From the NCBI GenBank assembly GCA_025359965.1, contig JANYDC010000136.1, forward strand, positions 62,001 to 126,000: a stretch of DNA of 64,000 nucleotides, written 5' to 3'. The notes under the pieces are model-generated. The model saw only the letters and a list, made by a program, of their open reading frames with translations, was not told where the DNA came from and did no database searches. The stretch is from Pedosphaera sp. (GTDB taxonomy: Bacteria > Verrucomicrobiota > Verrucomicrobiia > Limisphaerales > SXQI01). Below, piece after piece: positions 17,303 through 27,750 of the stretch; position 1 is the stretch's first letter; every line of letters starts with the position of its first letter. Both the position numbers and the translations under genes were made by a program.

Positions 17303-17509
17303 GACTGGTCTTTCGGAAATCCTGTGCCATGGCACAGAACGATAGGACTACCTGGAGACCAGCGCGGAGCCTGAAAAAGCAAAAGCCCTCAGACTCCGAC
17401 AAAACGGGGAATGAAGGCATTCAACGGATCCCGCGAAAACTGTTCGCGAGTCTGGCCTCATCCTTCTCTTTGTCGGAGAAGTCAGCCCCGCGCGAGCGGA
17501 GCCGTGACG

Positions 17510-17660
17510 AGTACAAACAAACCGGTATCCTGACTCCGAACCTCAGACCTCGCTCCCGCCTTCCCGGTTTTACAACCAGTGGCACATGGGAGTTTGTAGT
17601 TCGATACAGTGGCGCAACCGTCCCCGAATCTCACGGGGTTCCCTGACATTTGCATGTAAC
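17510..17660 (-). promoter_or_regulatory. Cobalamin (AdoCbl-type) riboswitch
   Basis: Read on the minus strand, the conserved cobalamin aptamer pieces occur in order: GGGAACCCCGTGAGATTCGG (P3 region, about 17645-17620); GCGCCACTGTA (about 17610); GTGCCACTGG (about 17585-17575); ACCGGGAAGGCGGGAGCGAGG (about 17567-17547); and the B12 box AGTCAGGATACCGG at 17535-17522. Spacing and order fit the class with a second CCACTG element. It lies about 210 bases upstream of the surface protein gene and should repress the operon when cobalamin is plentiful. I could not identify the expression platform (terminator or RBS-sequestering stem). Confidence 0.94.
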
Positions 17661-17988
17661 AATTCGGCGGACGTCTGCCCGCCGATTTCAAAGAGCGGGA
17701 TATCGTTAAGCTTTCCGACTCGCCCCGACAAGAAAAAATAAATTTCCGCGCAGGTTTTCTGGTGTATCCCGGCAGGCCAAATTGGAAAACCCCGTGGCGC
17801 AGCCTAATGTTCAGCCAGACGCATGGCCTTGCCGTAGATGATGGCGCAGTACCCATTTCTGCCCGCTCGCGAACAATACTATAGGCAAATAAAAATCTGT
17901 GCCGGGTCGGTCGATTTCAGGTTGCTCTTTTGCGCTTTCAACAACACAAAATGACGTTTAGGCTTAGTCACATCAGATTTTTCCACGA

Positions 17989-18378
17989 ATGATCATGAAA
18001 ATTCTTCCAATCCTCGCGATATTACTCACCCTCGGGTCTCTTGCCATGGCGGCTGATGCTCCGGCCACCAAGTCAGTCCTCCGCCATGTGGTGGCTTTCA
18101 AGTTCAAAGAAACAGCCACTAAAGAGAACATCACCCAGATTGAGAACGAGTTCCGTGCCCTGAAAACAAAGATTCCCGAGATCAAGGGATACGAGTGGGG
18201 ATTGAACACCAGCCCCGAGAAACTGAACAAGGGTTGCACACATGGATTCATTCTGACCTTTAACACGGAAAAGGATCGTGACACTTATCTAAACCATCCC
18301 CAGCACAAAGCTTTTGGCGGTTTGGTAAAAACGCTGCTGGACGATGTGTTCGTCATGGATTTTTGGACCAAGGAATAA
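17989..18378 (+). CDS. Secreted Dabb-domain (stress-responsive alpha-beta barrel) protein
   Basis: After a signal peptide (ILPILAILLTLGSLAMA) the protein is a single Dabb domain: RHVVAFKFKE, KIPEIKGYEWGLN, HGFILTFNTEKDRDTYLNHP and a final DFWTKE. Dabb domains are dimeric ferredoxin-like folds of varied function; exported versions are common in Verrucomicrobiota and Planctomycetota, with no assigned reaction. The start may be the ATG at 17989 or the one at 17995. It lies 40 bases upstream of glgB. Confidence 0.88.
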   Translation: MIMKILPILAILLTLGSLAMAADAPATKSVLRHVVAFKFKETATKENITQIENEFRALKTKIPEIKGYEWGLNTSPEKLNKGCTHGFILTFNTEKDRDTYLNHPQHKAFGGLVKTLLDDVFVMDFWTKE

Positions 18379-18418
18379 AGTCTGTTAACGTTTCCCCCGC
18401 CGGACCAACCTTTTTGCC

Positions 18419-20617
18419 ATGTTGCTAACCTCAGATGAATTGCAGAGCCTCGTCGAGGCCCGGCACAATTGCCCCCATCAACTGCTGGGCATGCATCCTC
18501 TCGGAGGAGGTTCAGGAGTGGTGGCCAGAGCGCTTATTCCCGGGGCAGCCGAAGTTCAGGTGGTGCCGGTGCACGAGAAAAAGAAACCATCCTTCAAACT
18601 TTCCCGCATAGGCGACACCGACCTGTTTGAAGGCTCAAGCCCCAAGTCTAAGGAAGTCTATGCCTATGATTTGGTGGTCACGTGGCCTGATGGCTCACAT
18701 TGGCAAACGCGCGATCCTTATTCTTTTTTGCCGGGTCTGGGTGAGATTGATTTATTTCTCTTCGGCCAGGGTAAAGATCTCAAACTGCACGACAAGCTAG
18801 GCGCGCATCTGCGGGTGGTGGATGGTGTGCACGGTGTTTCGTTTGCCGTGTGGGCCCCCAATGCGAAGCGTGTCAGTGTGGTCGGCAATTTTAACAGCTG
18901 GGATGGACGCAGGCATGCCATGCGTTCACTCGGCTCCTCCGGCGTATGGGAGATTTTTATCCCTGGAGTCGGGGAAGGCGGGCATTACAAATTTGAGCTG
19001 GTTGATGCGCACGGCGCGCTCCGCATCAAGACGGATCCATTCGCGGCTTTTTGCGAGGCTGCACCGAACAACGCCTCAATTGTCTGGAACACCCGCCGAC
19101 ACAAGTGGGCCGACACTGCGTGGATGGAGCAACGCCGCCAGCGCGATCCGCTGCGCGAACCTCTCAGCATCTATGAGATGCATTTGGGCTCGTGGAAGAA
19201 AAAATCCGCCTTTGAATCCCTGAGTTATCGCGAGTTGGCCGAACCACTGATTGCCTATTTGGAGCAGATGGGTTTTACCCATGTGGAATTCCTCCCGGTG
19301 GCCGAGCATGCCTTCTATCCGTCCTGGGGCTATCAGGTCACCGGATTTTTTGCCCCCACTCAACGCTACGGCACGCCCAGCGACTTCCAGTATCTGGTCG
19401 ACCGCCTGCACCAGGCCGGGATTGGGGTTATTGTGGATTGGGTGCCTGCGCATTTCCCAAGCGACGATTGGGCTTTGGCGAGATTCGACGGAACCGCGTT
19501 GTATGAGCATGCTGATCCCCGTCAGGGTTCACATCAGGATTGGGGCACCTGCATTTTTAACTATGGGCGCCACGAAGTGAGGAATTTTCTAACCTCCAAT
19601 GCGATGGCATGGTGCGAGCTGTATCACATTGACGGGGTGCGCGTTGATGCTGTGGCATCAATGCTGTATCTCGATTATTCCCGCAAGCAGGGGGAGTGGG
19701 TCCCCAATAAATATGGCGGACGCGAAAATCTTGATGCAGTTGATTTCCTGCGCGAGGTCAACCACCTGATCCACACCGAATTCCCAGGCGTGCTGACCAT
19801 TGCGGAGGAATCCACCGCCTGGCCCATGGTGACCCGCCCGCCCTATATCGGGGGTCTTGGTTTTCAGTTCAAGTGGAACATGGGCTGGATGCACGACACG
19901 CTCAATTATTTTGGCCGCGAGCCGGTCTACCGCAAATACCACCAGCACGATCTCACCTTCGCCATGCTCTATCACGGGCAGGAGAATTTTATGCTTCCCC
20001 TGTCCCACGATGAAGTGGTGCATGGCAAGGGGTCACTCCTGAAACGGATGCCGGGTGATGATTGGCAGCGCTTCGCCAACTTGCGGGTGCTCCTCGCCTA
20101 CCAGTGGGTTTTTCCTGGGAAAAAACTACTTTTCATGGGTTGTGAGTTCGGCCAAAGCGCGGAATGGAATCCAAACCAGGCCATTGATTGGTGGTTGCTC
20201 GAAGCCGGTCCCTACCACTCGGGCGTGCAAAAACTGGTGGCTGATCTCAATCATCTTTACCGAGTCCAGCCGGCCCTTTGGCAGGCCGATTACGATCACG
20301 CAGGGTTTTATTGGATCGATTGTTCGGACCAGGAAAGCAGCGTAATGTCCTTTGTCCGCCAGACCTCCGATGGCAAAGGACAAATCGTGGTGGTGCTGAA
20401 CCTCACCCCTGTCTACCGCCAGCCTTATCGCATCGGACTCCCCTCAGTGGGCCGCTGGCGTGAGGCCATCAACACAGATGCCGCCTACTACGGTGGCAGC
20501 AACCAAGGCAATGGCGGCGCCGTTGAGGCCGAGCCGGTCCCCAGTCATGCGCTTGCCTGGTCCGCCCTCTTGAACCTTCCGCCTTTGAGCGTGCTGGTGC
20601 TCGTCCACGAGGAATAG
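18419..20617 (+). CDS. glgB: 1,4-alpha-glucan branching enzyme
   Basis: This is the GH13 glycogen branching enzyme. It has two N-terminal beta-sandwich modules (about residues 5-110, and a CBM48 with VSVVGNFNSWDGRRH), then the catalytic barrel. Motifs seen are DWVPAHFP (region I), GVRVDAVASMLY (nucleophile Asp), IAEESTAWP (acid/base Glu) and LSHDEVVHGKGSL (transition-state Asp). The C-terminal beta domain ends in LPPLSVLVLVHEE. At 732 aa it is a normal length. No other glycogen genes are nearby. A seven-pair hairpin without a U-tract follows at 20632-20653. Confidence 0.97.
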   Translation: MLLTSDELQSLVEARHNCPHQLLGMHPLGGGSGVVARALIPGAAEVQVVPVHEKKKPSFKLSRIGDTDLFEGSSPKSKEVYAYDLVVTWPDGSHWQTRDPYSFLPGLGEIDLFLFGQGKDLKLHDKLGAHLRVVDGVHGVSFAVWAPNAKRVSVVGNFNSWDGRRHAMRSLGSSGVWEIFIPGVGEGGHYKFELVDAHGALRIKTDPFAAFCEAAPNNASIVWNTRRHKWADTAWMEQRRQRDPLREPLSIYEMHLGSWKKKSAFESLSYRELAEPLIAYLEQMGFTHVEFLPVAEHAFYPSWGYQVTGFFAPTQRYGTPSDFQYLVDRLHQAGIGVIVDWVPAHFPSDDWALARFDGTALYEHADPRQGSHQDWGTCIFNYGRHEVRNFLTSNAMAWCELYHIDGVRVDAVASMLYLDYSRKQGEWVPNKYGGRENLDAVDFLREVNHLIHTEFPGVLTIAEESTAWPMVTRPPYIGGLGFQFKWNMGWMHDTLNYFGREPVYRKYHQHDLTFAMLYHGQENFMLPLSHDEVVHGKGSLLKRMPGDDWQRFANLRVLLAYQWVFPGKKLLFMGCEFGQSAEWNPNQAIDWWLLEAGPYHSGVQKLVADLNHLYRVQPALWQADYDHAGFYWIDCSDQESSVMSFVRQTSDGKGQIVVVLNLTPVYRQPYRIGLPSVGRWREAINTDAAYYGGSNQGNGGAVEAEPVPSHALAWSALLNLPPLSVLVLVHEE

Positions 20618-20675
20618 CCTGCTGGAGGTTTGGAAGCCATTATTAAGGCTTCCCGCTCTCAGCACTTAGGCTAAA

Positions 20676-23600
20676 ATGGACGCTATTCTCATGAGATGCG
20701 CGACTGTGTTAGCTTCAGCAGCCCTGCTGTGGATCGGATCTGCCATCCCGGCCTCGGCCCAGGCCGGAATGGCTGATTACTTGCTCGGTTTCAACAAGGA
20801 TATTCGCCCCATCCTGTCGGACAACTGCTTCACCTGTCATGGCCAGGATTCCGGCAGCCGCAAGGCAGGGCTTCGTTTGGATATTCGTGAGGAGGCATTG
20901 AAAGGTGGCAAATCAGAGAAACCAGCCATCGTCCCCGAAAAACCCGACAACAGTGATTTGATCCGCCGAATTCTGACAGCGGACGAGGATGACGCAATGC
21001 CTCCACACAAGACCGGAAAAGTCTTGAAGAAGGAACAGATCGCCACTCTTAAGCGGTGGGTAGAAGAGGGTGCTTCATATGAGCCCCACTGGGCTTTCGT
21101 TGCTCCAACCCGGCCAGTGGTCCCTCACGATAAGGCACACCCCCACCCCATCGACGGATTTGTGACAGCCCGCCTGAAAGCGGAATCCCTCCGCCTTTCG
21201 CCGGAGGCAGATCGGGTCGTGCTGCTGCGTCGTCTGGCCCTTGATCTGACTGGTATCCCCCCCACTCCGGCCATGTTGGACGCGTTCCTCAAAGATAGAT
21301 CATCCCAAGCCTATGAAAAGCAGGTGACAGCGTTGCTCGCATCGCCACACTTTGGCGAGAAATGGGCGCGGCACTGGCTGGATGCCGCCCGGTATGCGGA
21401 CAGCGACGGGTTTGAGAAAGACCTGCCCCGGCAGCAGTGGACTTGGCGCGACTGGGTCATCCGATCCATCAACCAAGACCTGCCCTATGATCAATTTGTG
21501 GTGGAACAAGTCGCGGGCGACCTCCTACCGAACGCGACGCAGGATCAGCGGATCGCCACGGGATTTTTGAGAAATGGCATGGTCAACGAGGAGGGGGCCA
21601 TTATCGCGGAACAATTCAGACTCGAAGGATTGTTTGATCGCATGGACTGTCTCGGCAAAGCGGTTCTCGGAATCACCCTGCAATGTGCGCAATGCCATTC
21701 GCACAAGTTCGACCCATTGACTCACGACGAATACTACAGGTTTCTGGCGTACATCAATAATGACTACGAAGCGGTAACGCCTGTCTATACTTCGGATCAG
21801 CTGAAAGAAATTGAACGTATCACCCGCGAAACAAAGCGGTTGGTAGCATCAATCAAATCAAAAACAAACGATTGGCAGAAACAGCTCGCCGACTGGGAAG
21901 CGAAGCTCAAGTCCGTCCAGCCCCCATGGCAAATTCTGGCCCCATCCTTCTATGAATGGATGGGTGGCTTGTCCCATCCTGAGGAACTGCCTGATAAATC
22001 TATTCTAACCTTGGGGTTTCGCCCCACAGCCGGCGAGTTGGAAACAACCGTGACCAATTTTCCGTCCACCATCACCGGTTTACGGCTGGAAGCGTTGACC
22101 CATGGTGACCTGCCTTTTGGAGGGCCGGGCCGAAGTTACAAAGGCTCCTTCGCCATCAGCGAGTTGGAGGTTCTTGCCTCCGCCCATGATTCCACCAATT
22201 GGACCCGGCTGGGCTTAACCAATGCCACGGCTGATTTTTCAGAACCAGAGCACGACATTGAGCAGTTTTTCCGAACAGGTGATAAGGATGCACGCAAACT
22301 AGGCCCGGCCTCATTCCTCATTGATGGCAAGGACGACACCGCATGGAGCTCCGATCGCGGTCCGGGGAGGCGCCACCAGTCTTCAGTGTGGATGGCCCAG
22401 TTTGCCTCCACCAACAACTGGCCGACTGGGGATGTGCGATTGAAGTTCATTTTGAAATACCGCCACGGCGGCGAGGACGGCCACGGTCGCCAAAACAATT
22501 TCCTCGGCAGATTCCGTCTCGCCGCCACCACCTCCACCAACGCGCCGGTAGATCCCTTGCCGGTGGACGTGACATCCGCCTTGAACACGCCGGCAGAAAA
22601 ACGCTCACCCGCTCAAAGCAGTGCGCTGTTCAATTTGTGGCGCCTCTCGAATTCTGATTTCAAAGCGATCAACGCGGAGATCGACTCGCTTTGGTCCAGG
22701 TATCCCGAGGGGGAATCAGTGCTAAATCTGGCGCAGCGCGATCCGGAATTTAAACGCTCAACATTCCTCCTCGATCGCGGGAGCTGGCAGAAGCCCTCTC
22801 GAAAAGTCAGCGCCGGCACACCCGCCTTTTTGCACTCGTTACCAAAGGATGCCGATGATAGCCGACTCGCGCTGGCCCGCTGGCTCGTCGATCCCCGCTC
22901 CCCCACCACCGCCCGCGTGTTTGTCAACCGGGTGTGGCAGTCGGTCTTCGGCATGGGTCTGGTTGAAACGGCCGAGGATTTTGGCGTGAGAGCCGCCGAG
23001 CCATCACACCCCGAACTGCTTGATTGGCTGGCGGTGGAATTTATGGAGCCATCCATCCCCGCAGATGGCGGCCCGCCCAAACCGTGGAGTCTGAAACAGC
23101 TGCTTTTCACGATCGTGACGTCCGACACTTACAAACAAAGTTCGCGATCAACCTCCGGTCTCCTGGAAAAAGATCCACGCAACCGCCTTCTCGCACGCGG
23201 TCCGCGATTCCGCGCGGAGGCCGAGGTGGTTCGTGACATTGCTTTGAGCGCTTCAGGGTTGCTCAACGAAAACATTGGAGGCCCCAGCGTGTTTCCGCCT
23301 GTGCCGGAGAGCCTTTTTTCACAGAGCTACCTAAAAGTTGATTTTTGGAAGACCGCCATTGGAGCAGACCGTTATCGGAGGTCTATCTATACCTTCCGAC
23401 GCCGGTCCATGCCCGATCCCGCGCTGTCCAGCTTTGATGCTCCGAACGCCGATTTCGCGTGCGTCCGCCGGGTTCGTTCAAACACCCCTCTGGCGGCGCT
23501 GACTTCGCTTAACGAAACCGTGTTCATAGAGGCATCCCAGGCGCTGGCCCTTAGGATTCTGCGCGAAGGCGGGTCCACTGACCGCGAGCGCGCACAGTAC

Positions 23601-23840
23601 GGTTTCCGTCTGTGTACAGGGCGTACTGCCAAGTCCTCAGAAATCAATGAAGTCCTCGCCCTACTCCAATCCCGCAAGGACAAGCTGGCCGAGGGCTGGC
23701 TCCCCGCAAGAGAGATTGCTTTTGGATCACCCGATAAAATCCCGGAACTGCCGCGAGGCGCCAGCCCAAAAGACGTGGCCGCTTGGACGATTGCCGGACG
23801 CGTGCTCCTGAACTTGGATGAAACCGTCACCAAAAACTGA
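20676..23840 (+). CDS. Secreted cytochrome / DUF1549 / DUF1553 protein
   Basis: A signal peptide (about residues 1-30) is followed by a planctomycete-type cytochrome c domain with CFTCH at 51-55 and MPPHKTG as the likely axial Met region. DUF1549 follows (about 150-370), with a second CxxCH ([11 protein letters not shown]). An insert with a coiled segment and a beta domain comes next, and DUF1553 (about 725-1000, [13 protein letters not shown]) closes the 1054-residue protein. Such proteins are nearly always beside a DUF1501 gene, as here (two bases downstream). They are thought to take part in extracellular polysaccharide or organic matter processing, but no reaction is established. Confidence 0.92.
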   Translation: MDAILMRCATVLASAALLWIGSAIPASAQAGMADYLLGFNKDIRPILSDNCFTCHGQDSGSRKAGLRLDIREEALKGGKSEKPAIVPEKPDNSDLIRRILTADEDDAMPPHKTGKVLKKEQIATLKRWVEEGASYEPHWAFVAPTRPVVPHDKAHPHPIDGFVTARLKAESLRLSPEADRVVLLRRLALDLTGIPPTPAMLDAFLKDRSSQAYEKQVTALLASPHFGEKWARHWLDAARYADSDGFEKDLPRQQWTWRDWVIRSINQDLPYDQFVVEQVAGDLLPNATQDQRIATGFLRNGMVNEEGAIIAEQFRLEGLFDRMDCLGKAVLGITLQCAQCHSHKFDPLTHDEYYRFLAYINNDYEAVTPVYTSDQLKEIERITRETKRLVASIKSKTNDWQKQLADWEAKLKSVQPPWQILAPSFYEWMGGLSHPEELPDKSILTLGFRPTAGELETTVTNFPSTITGLRLEALTHGDLPFGGPGRSYKGSFAISELEVLASAHDSTNWTRLGLTNATADFSEPEHDIEQFFRTGDKDARKLGPASFLIDGKDDTAWSSDRGPGRRHQSSVWMAQFASTNNWPTGDVRLKFILKYRHGGEDGHGRQNNFLGRFRLAATTSTNAPVDPLPVDVTSALNTPAEKRSPAQSSALFNLWRLSNSDFKAINAEIDSLWSRYPEGESVLNLAQRDPEFKRSTFLLDRGSWQKPSRKVSAGTPAFLHSLPKDADDSRLALARWLVDPRSPTTARVFVNRVWQSVFGMGLVETAEDFGVRAAEPSHPELLDWLAVEFMEPSIPADGGPPKPWSLKQLLFTIVTSDTYKQSSRSTSGLLEKDPRNRLLARGPRFRAEAEVVRDIALSASGLLNENIGGPSVFPPVPESLFSQSYLKVDFWKTAIGADRYRRSIYTFRRRSMPDPALSSFDAPNADFACVRRVRSNTPLAALTSLNETVFIEASQALALRILREGGSTDRERAQYGFRLCTGRTAKSSEINEVLALLQSRKDKLAEGWLPAREIAFGSPDKIPELPRGASPKDVAAWTIAGRVLLNLDETVTKN

Positions 23841-23842
23841 CT

Positions 23843-25276
23843 ATGAATCTGAAAAGGGAATACGCCGCTGAAGCGCGGAAACTGATCACCCGCCGCTGGT
23901 TTTTTCGAGATTGCGGCGTGGGGCTCGGATCAGTGGCACTTGCCTCCTTGCTGGGAGTTCCGACCTCGCACGCCGCACAACCTGCACCCACTCGGCCTCT
24001 GGCGCCACGCCTCCCGCATTTCCCTGCCAAGGCCAAGCGGGTCATCTATCTTTTCATGGCCGGCGCGCCCAGTCATCTTGACCTCTTTGATTACAAGCCC
24101 GAACTGGTAAAGCGGGACGGCCAACTCCCGCCTGCGGAGTTGCTCAAGGATTATCGCGCGGCGTTCATCAATCCCAATTCGGCGCTGCTCGGCTCCAAGT
24201 TTAAGTTTTCCAAATATGGCAAATCCGGAGCCGAGCTCTCGGAAATTCTTCCCAAATTGGGAGAAGTCGCCGATGACCTTTGCATCATCCGTTCCATGAC
24301 CACCGACGCGGTGAACCACGCGCCGGGTCAGATCATGATGAACACCGGTTCGCAACAGTTCGGCCGGCCCACTCTGGGTGCATGGAGTCTTTACGGACTG
24401 GGCAGCCAGGCCGAAGAACTGCCCGGTTACGTGGTTCTAAGCTCGGCGAACGGCACCAGTGGCGGCGCCAGCAACTGGGGCTGCGGCTTTCTGCCCACCA
24501 TTTACGGAGGCATTCCCTTTCGCGGCACGGGCGATCCGGTGCTCTATCTCTCCAATCCCAAAGGGTTCGATAAGGAAACGCAGCGGGCTTCTCTTGATAC
24601 GCTCAAGAAGCTGAACCAAATGGAATTTGCGGCGAAGGGCGATCCTGAAATAGATGCGCGCGTGCAATCCTTCGAAATGGCCTACAAGCTGCAAAGCAGC
24701 GCGCCTGAACTCATGGATCTGGCCAAGGAATCGAAAGCCACCCTTGACGATTACGGCGTCGATCCGGCCAAGCCGGGCTTCGCAAGAAATTGTCTCCTCG
24801 CTCGCAGACTCATCGAACGGGGCGTCCGTTTTGTGCAGCTTTTTCACGAGGCATGGGATCAACACGGCAATCTGAAACAGAGCCTCACCGATAATTGCAA
24901 AGCGACCGATCAGGCCTCCGCCGCACTTATCAGGGATCTAAAACAACGCGGCCTTTTAGAGGACACTCTGGTCATTTGGGGCGGCGAGTTCGGCCGTACT
25001 CCCATGGTGCAGGGCGGCAACGACGGACGCGATCACCACAACCGTTCGTTCAGTATGTGGATGGCGGGTGGCGGAGTCCGCCCCGGCCTAACTTACGGCA
25101 AGACTGACGACCTCGGATTCAACGTGGCCGAAAATCCAGTCCACGTTCACGACCTCCACGCCACGATTCTGCACCTTTTAGGTTTTGACCACACCAAGCT
25201 GACCTATCGTTTCCAAGGCCGCGATTTCCGGCTGACCGATGTTCATGGTGAAGTGGTGAAAGGGATTTTGGCGTAG
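23843..25276 (+). CDS. DUF1501 protein with Tat-type signal
   Basis: The N-terminus carries a twin-arginine-like signal ([23 protein letters not shown]). The DUF1501 body belongs to the alkaline phosphatase/sulfatase-like superfamily: [16 protein letters not shown] near the start, [11 protein letters not shown], a [10 protein letters not shown] histidine cluster, and [14 protein letters not shown] at the end. These positions match the metal-binding and catalytic layout of the fold. It starts two bases after the DUF1549/DUF1553 gene, so the two are an operon. The substrate is unknown. Confidence 0.92.
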   Translation: MNLKREYAAEARKLITRRWFFRDCGVGLGSVALASLLGVPTSHAAQPAPTRPLAPRLPHFPAKAKRVIYLFMAGAPSHLDLFDYKPELVKRDGQLPPAELLKDYRAAFINPNSALLGSKFKFSKYGKSGAELSEILPKLGEVADDLCIIRSMTTDAVNHAPGQIMMNTGSQQFGRPTLGAWSLYGLGSQAEELPGYVVLSSANGTSGGASNWGCGFLPTIYGGIPFRGTGDPVLYLSNPKGFDKETQRASLDTLKKLNQMEFAAKGDPEIDARVQSFEMAYKLQSSAPELMDLAKESKATLDDYGVDPAKPGFARNCLLARRLIERGVRFVQLFHEAWDQHGNLKQSLTDNCKATDQASAALIRDLKQRGLLEDTLVIWGGEFGRTPMVQGGNDGRDHHNRSFSMWMAGGGVRPGLTYGKTDDLGFNVAENPVHVHDLHATILHLLGFDHTKLTYRFQGRDFRLTDVHGEVVKGILA

Positions 25277-25333
25277 TGCAACCATGCCATAAACTTGACG
25301 GATCTCCACGGAGCCGAGCAAACACAATCGGGT

Positions 25334-26761
25334 ATGAGTCAGTTTAGGTCTTTCATTTGGGTGGGTTGCCTGACTTTGGGCTGCATGGGCCTTGGTCTGG
25401 GGTGCGCCCGATTTGAGTCAAAACCCCTTAATTCCACTTCATCCCAGCGGGAATGGTTAGGCAGATCGTTGGCTGACCCTCGCTTAAAAGCCTTTCTTGA
25501 GACCAACGGCATCATTGGGACCGCGACTTGGCCTCCCGCCGACCTTGATTTTGAAACACTCACATGGGTGGCTGTCTTCTACAATCCCGCCCTTGAAGTG
25601 GCTCGCGCGCAATGGGCCGTGGCCACTGCGGGCCGTACTACCGCCTCGGCCCGTCCGAATCCCGTGGTCAGTGTCAGTCCAGGATACAACTTCAGCGCAG
25701 CCAGCGGCGTCAGCCCTTGGTTTCCGGCGGTAAATGTGGATTTGCCCATCGAAACCGCCGGCAAACGCGGCTACCGAATGGCGCGGGCCGCCCATCTCGA
25801 TGAAGTGTCCCGGTTGGCAGTGCTGACCTCTGCATGGCAGATGCGAACTGCTTTAAGAACGGCCATGCTTGAGCACAAACTGTTTACTAAACGATCCACT
25901 TTGCTTGGGCTTCAAACCGAATCGACTCGTGAAATCATTCGCTTGCTGGAGGAGCGTTTGCAGGCCGGGGCAGTCTCGGCACCGGAAGTCACCACCTTCA
26001 AACTAGCCCTCACCCGCGCGGTGCTGGATCAAGCGGAAGCCCAACGTACGAGCGATGCCGCACGACGCCGGGTGGCCGAAACGGTTGGCATCCCCGGTCC
26101 AGCGCTGGATGCCCTGCTTGATCCGCCCATCATTCCCTCCACATTGTATGGTTGGCTGACTCAGCCTGAGGCTCTCAGGGATGCCGCCTTGGGGGTGCGT
26201 TCCGAGCTTCTTTCGCTGCTGGCCGAGTATGCCGCTTCGCAATCGGCACTCCAACTGGAGATCGCCCGACAGTATCCTGATATTCACTTGGGGAGCGGTT
26301 ATCAATGGGATCAGGGTGATCATAAATGGTCCCTGGCCCTAACGGCTGAGCTGCCACTTCTGACGCAAAATCAGGGTCCCATCGCCGAGGCCGAAGCGCG
26401 ACGCAAGGAGGTGGCCGCGCGATTTCTGGCCCAGCAGGTTCGCGTGTTGAACGAGGTGGACAATGCCATCACACAATGCAAGACGAGCCGCAGCAGTCTG
26501 GCCGAAGCCGAATCATTGGTCGCAGCCCAGGCCAGCCGGAGCGCATCCGTCGCGGATATGTTCAAAGCCGGGGGCGCGGACTCCTTGGAGGTGGAGACCT
26601 CGCGATTGGAAAGCATCGCGAGCAGCCTCGTTTTAATTGATGCCCGGTCCCGCCTTGATCTGGCGGCTGGCCAACTTGAGGATGCCCTGCAAAAACCGTT
26701 TCCAGCACTGGCCACCGCTGGTCTCATTCCCCATCCGCAGCCCGTTTCAGGAAACCGATGA
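25334..26761 (+). CDS. TolC-family outer membrane efflux lipoprotein
   Basis: This is the outer membrane channel of a tripartite efflux pump. The ATG at 25334 gives a lipoprotein signal (LGCMGLGLGC); an upstream ATG at 25295 is less likely. The body shows two repeated OEP halves with long alpha-helices (for example FYNPALEVARAQWAVATAGR and LAEAESLVAAQASRSASV). It most resembles the CzcC group. Its stop overlaps the adaptor start by four bases, and the pump gene follows, making a complete RND operon. Confidence 0.92.
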   Translation: MSQFRSFIWVGCLTLGCMGLGLGCARFESKPLNSTSSQREWLGRSLADPRLKAFLETNGIIGTATWPPADLDFETLTWVAVFYNPALEVARAQWAVATAGRTTASARPNPVVSVSPGYNFSAASGVSPWFPAVNVDLPIETAGKRGYRMARAAHLDEVSRLAVLTSAWQMRTALRTAMLEHKLFTKRSTLLGLQTESTREIIRLLEERLQAGAVSAPEVTTFKLALTRAVLDQAEAQRTSDAARRRVAETVGIPGPALDALLDPPIIPSTLYGWLTQPEALRDAALGVRSELLSLLAEYAASQSALQLEIARQYPDIHLGSGYQWDQGDHKWSLALTAELPLLTQNQGPIAEAEARRKEVAARFLAQQVRVLNEVDNAITQCKTSRSSLAEAESLVAAQASRSASVADMFKAGGADSLEVETSRLESIASSLVLIDARSRLDLAAGQLEDALQKPFPALATAGLIPHPQPVSGNR

Positions 26762-27744
26762 AAAATCTAATCATAGCCTGTCTGATCGGTCTGCTGGCCG
26801 GTGCGGTCCTCACATGGGTCTGGGTGCAACGGCATGAATCAAGGCCCGCCGCCTCAGAACCGGAAAAGAAGGCGGAAGAGCCGAAGTCTGCCGAGGCCGG
26901 CCTCGCGCTTTCTTCGGAGAAACAGAAAGCGGCCGGGATCAAACTACTTGCCGCCATTACCACAAACACAATGCCGACCGTGAAGGTTTTCGGCCGGGTG
27001 GTGGATGGATCAACGCTCTCCGTGCTGCTGGCCGAGACGGCCACCGCCCGCTCCACTCTGGCGGCTTCCTCCAACGAGTTCAATAGGCTGAAATTTTTAT
27101 ACGGGCAAAATCAGAATACCTCCGCCCGCTCTTTTGAAACCGCGCAGGCCACTTTCCATCGTGACACGGCGCTTCTCGAATCGGCCCGCATCAGATTGTG
27201 GTCGGCTTGGGGCCGGAAGATTGCCGAGCGCCCGGATGTGCAGGATTTGGCCCTTGCGCTGGCAGGTCAGGAGGCCGCATTGGTCAGGCTTGATTTAACG
27301 GTGGGAAACGAGATGGAACATTGGCCGGAAGAACTTAATGTATCAACTCTCGCCGATGATGCTGAGATGCTGACCGCCAGCACGCTTGGAATCGATCCGA
27401 CGGTGGATCCCGTCACGCAGGGCCGGGGTTTGCTTTGCCTGATCAAGCGTGCTGTGGCCCCGGTGGGAACACCCATGACAGGTTGGATTCCGCAAACCAC
27501 CGCGCCGGTTAAAGGGATTCTTATTCCACAAGCTGCGCTCCTCCGAAATGAGGGGAGCACGATTGTTTATGTTCGAGTGGGTGAGGATATTTTTAAGCGC
27601 GTGGCGGTCGAATTGCTTTCCCGCACAAGCGAAGGATGGCTGGTTGAGGCGGGCGAAGAAATTAAGGCAGGCGCAAATCTTGTCGTGAGCGGGGGTGCTT
27701 TTCTCTTATCCGAGGAACTGTCCAAGGCCGGGGGAGGCGAGTAG
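26758..27744 (+). CDS. RND efflux periplasmic adaptor (CzcB-like, atypical)
   Basis: An N-terminal anchor (LIIACLIGLLAGAVLTWVWV) is followed by a charged linker and an adaptor body of the HlyD/CzcB type. A helical hairpin with Gln/Ala/Arg-rich sequence covers about residues 100-180. A beta-barrel and membrane-proximal domain near the C-terminus has VKGILIPQAALLR and GANLVVSGGAFLL. The usual lipoyl half-motif before the hairpin (a Gly-Val-rich turn after VxGxV) is not evident, and at 328 aa the protein is short. It overlaps the TolC gene (ATGA) and ends six bases before the pump gene. Confidence 0.85.
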   Translation: MKNLIIACLIGLLAGAVLTWVWVQRHESRPAASEPEKKAEEPKSAEAGLALSSEKQKAAGIKLLAAITTNTMPTVKVFGRVVDGSTLSVLLAETATARSTLAASSNEFNRLKFLYGQNQNTSARSFETAQATFHRDTALLESARIRLWSAWGRKIAERPDVQDLALALAGQEAALVRLDLTVGNEMEHWPEELNVSTLADDAEMLTASTLGIDPTVDPVTQGRGLLCLIKRAVAPVGTPMTGWIPQTTAPVKGILIPQAALLRNEGSTIVYVRVGEDIFKRVAVELLSRTSEGWLVEAGEEIKAGANLVVSGGAFLLSEELSKAGGGE

Positions 27745-27750
27745 CCACGT

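Noticed and set aside
20632-20653. Hairpin after glgB as a terminator
   Set aside because: The seven-pair stem is good, but there is no U-tract (cgctctc follows), so it is noted only with glgB.
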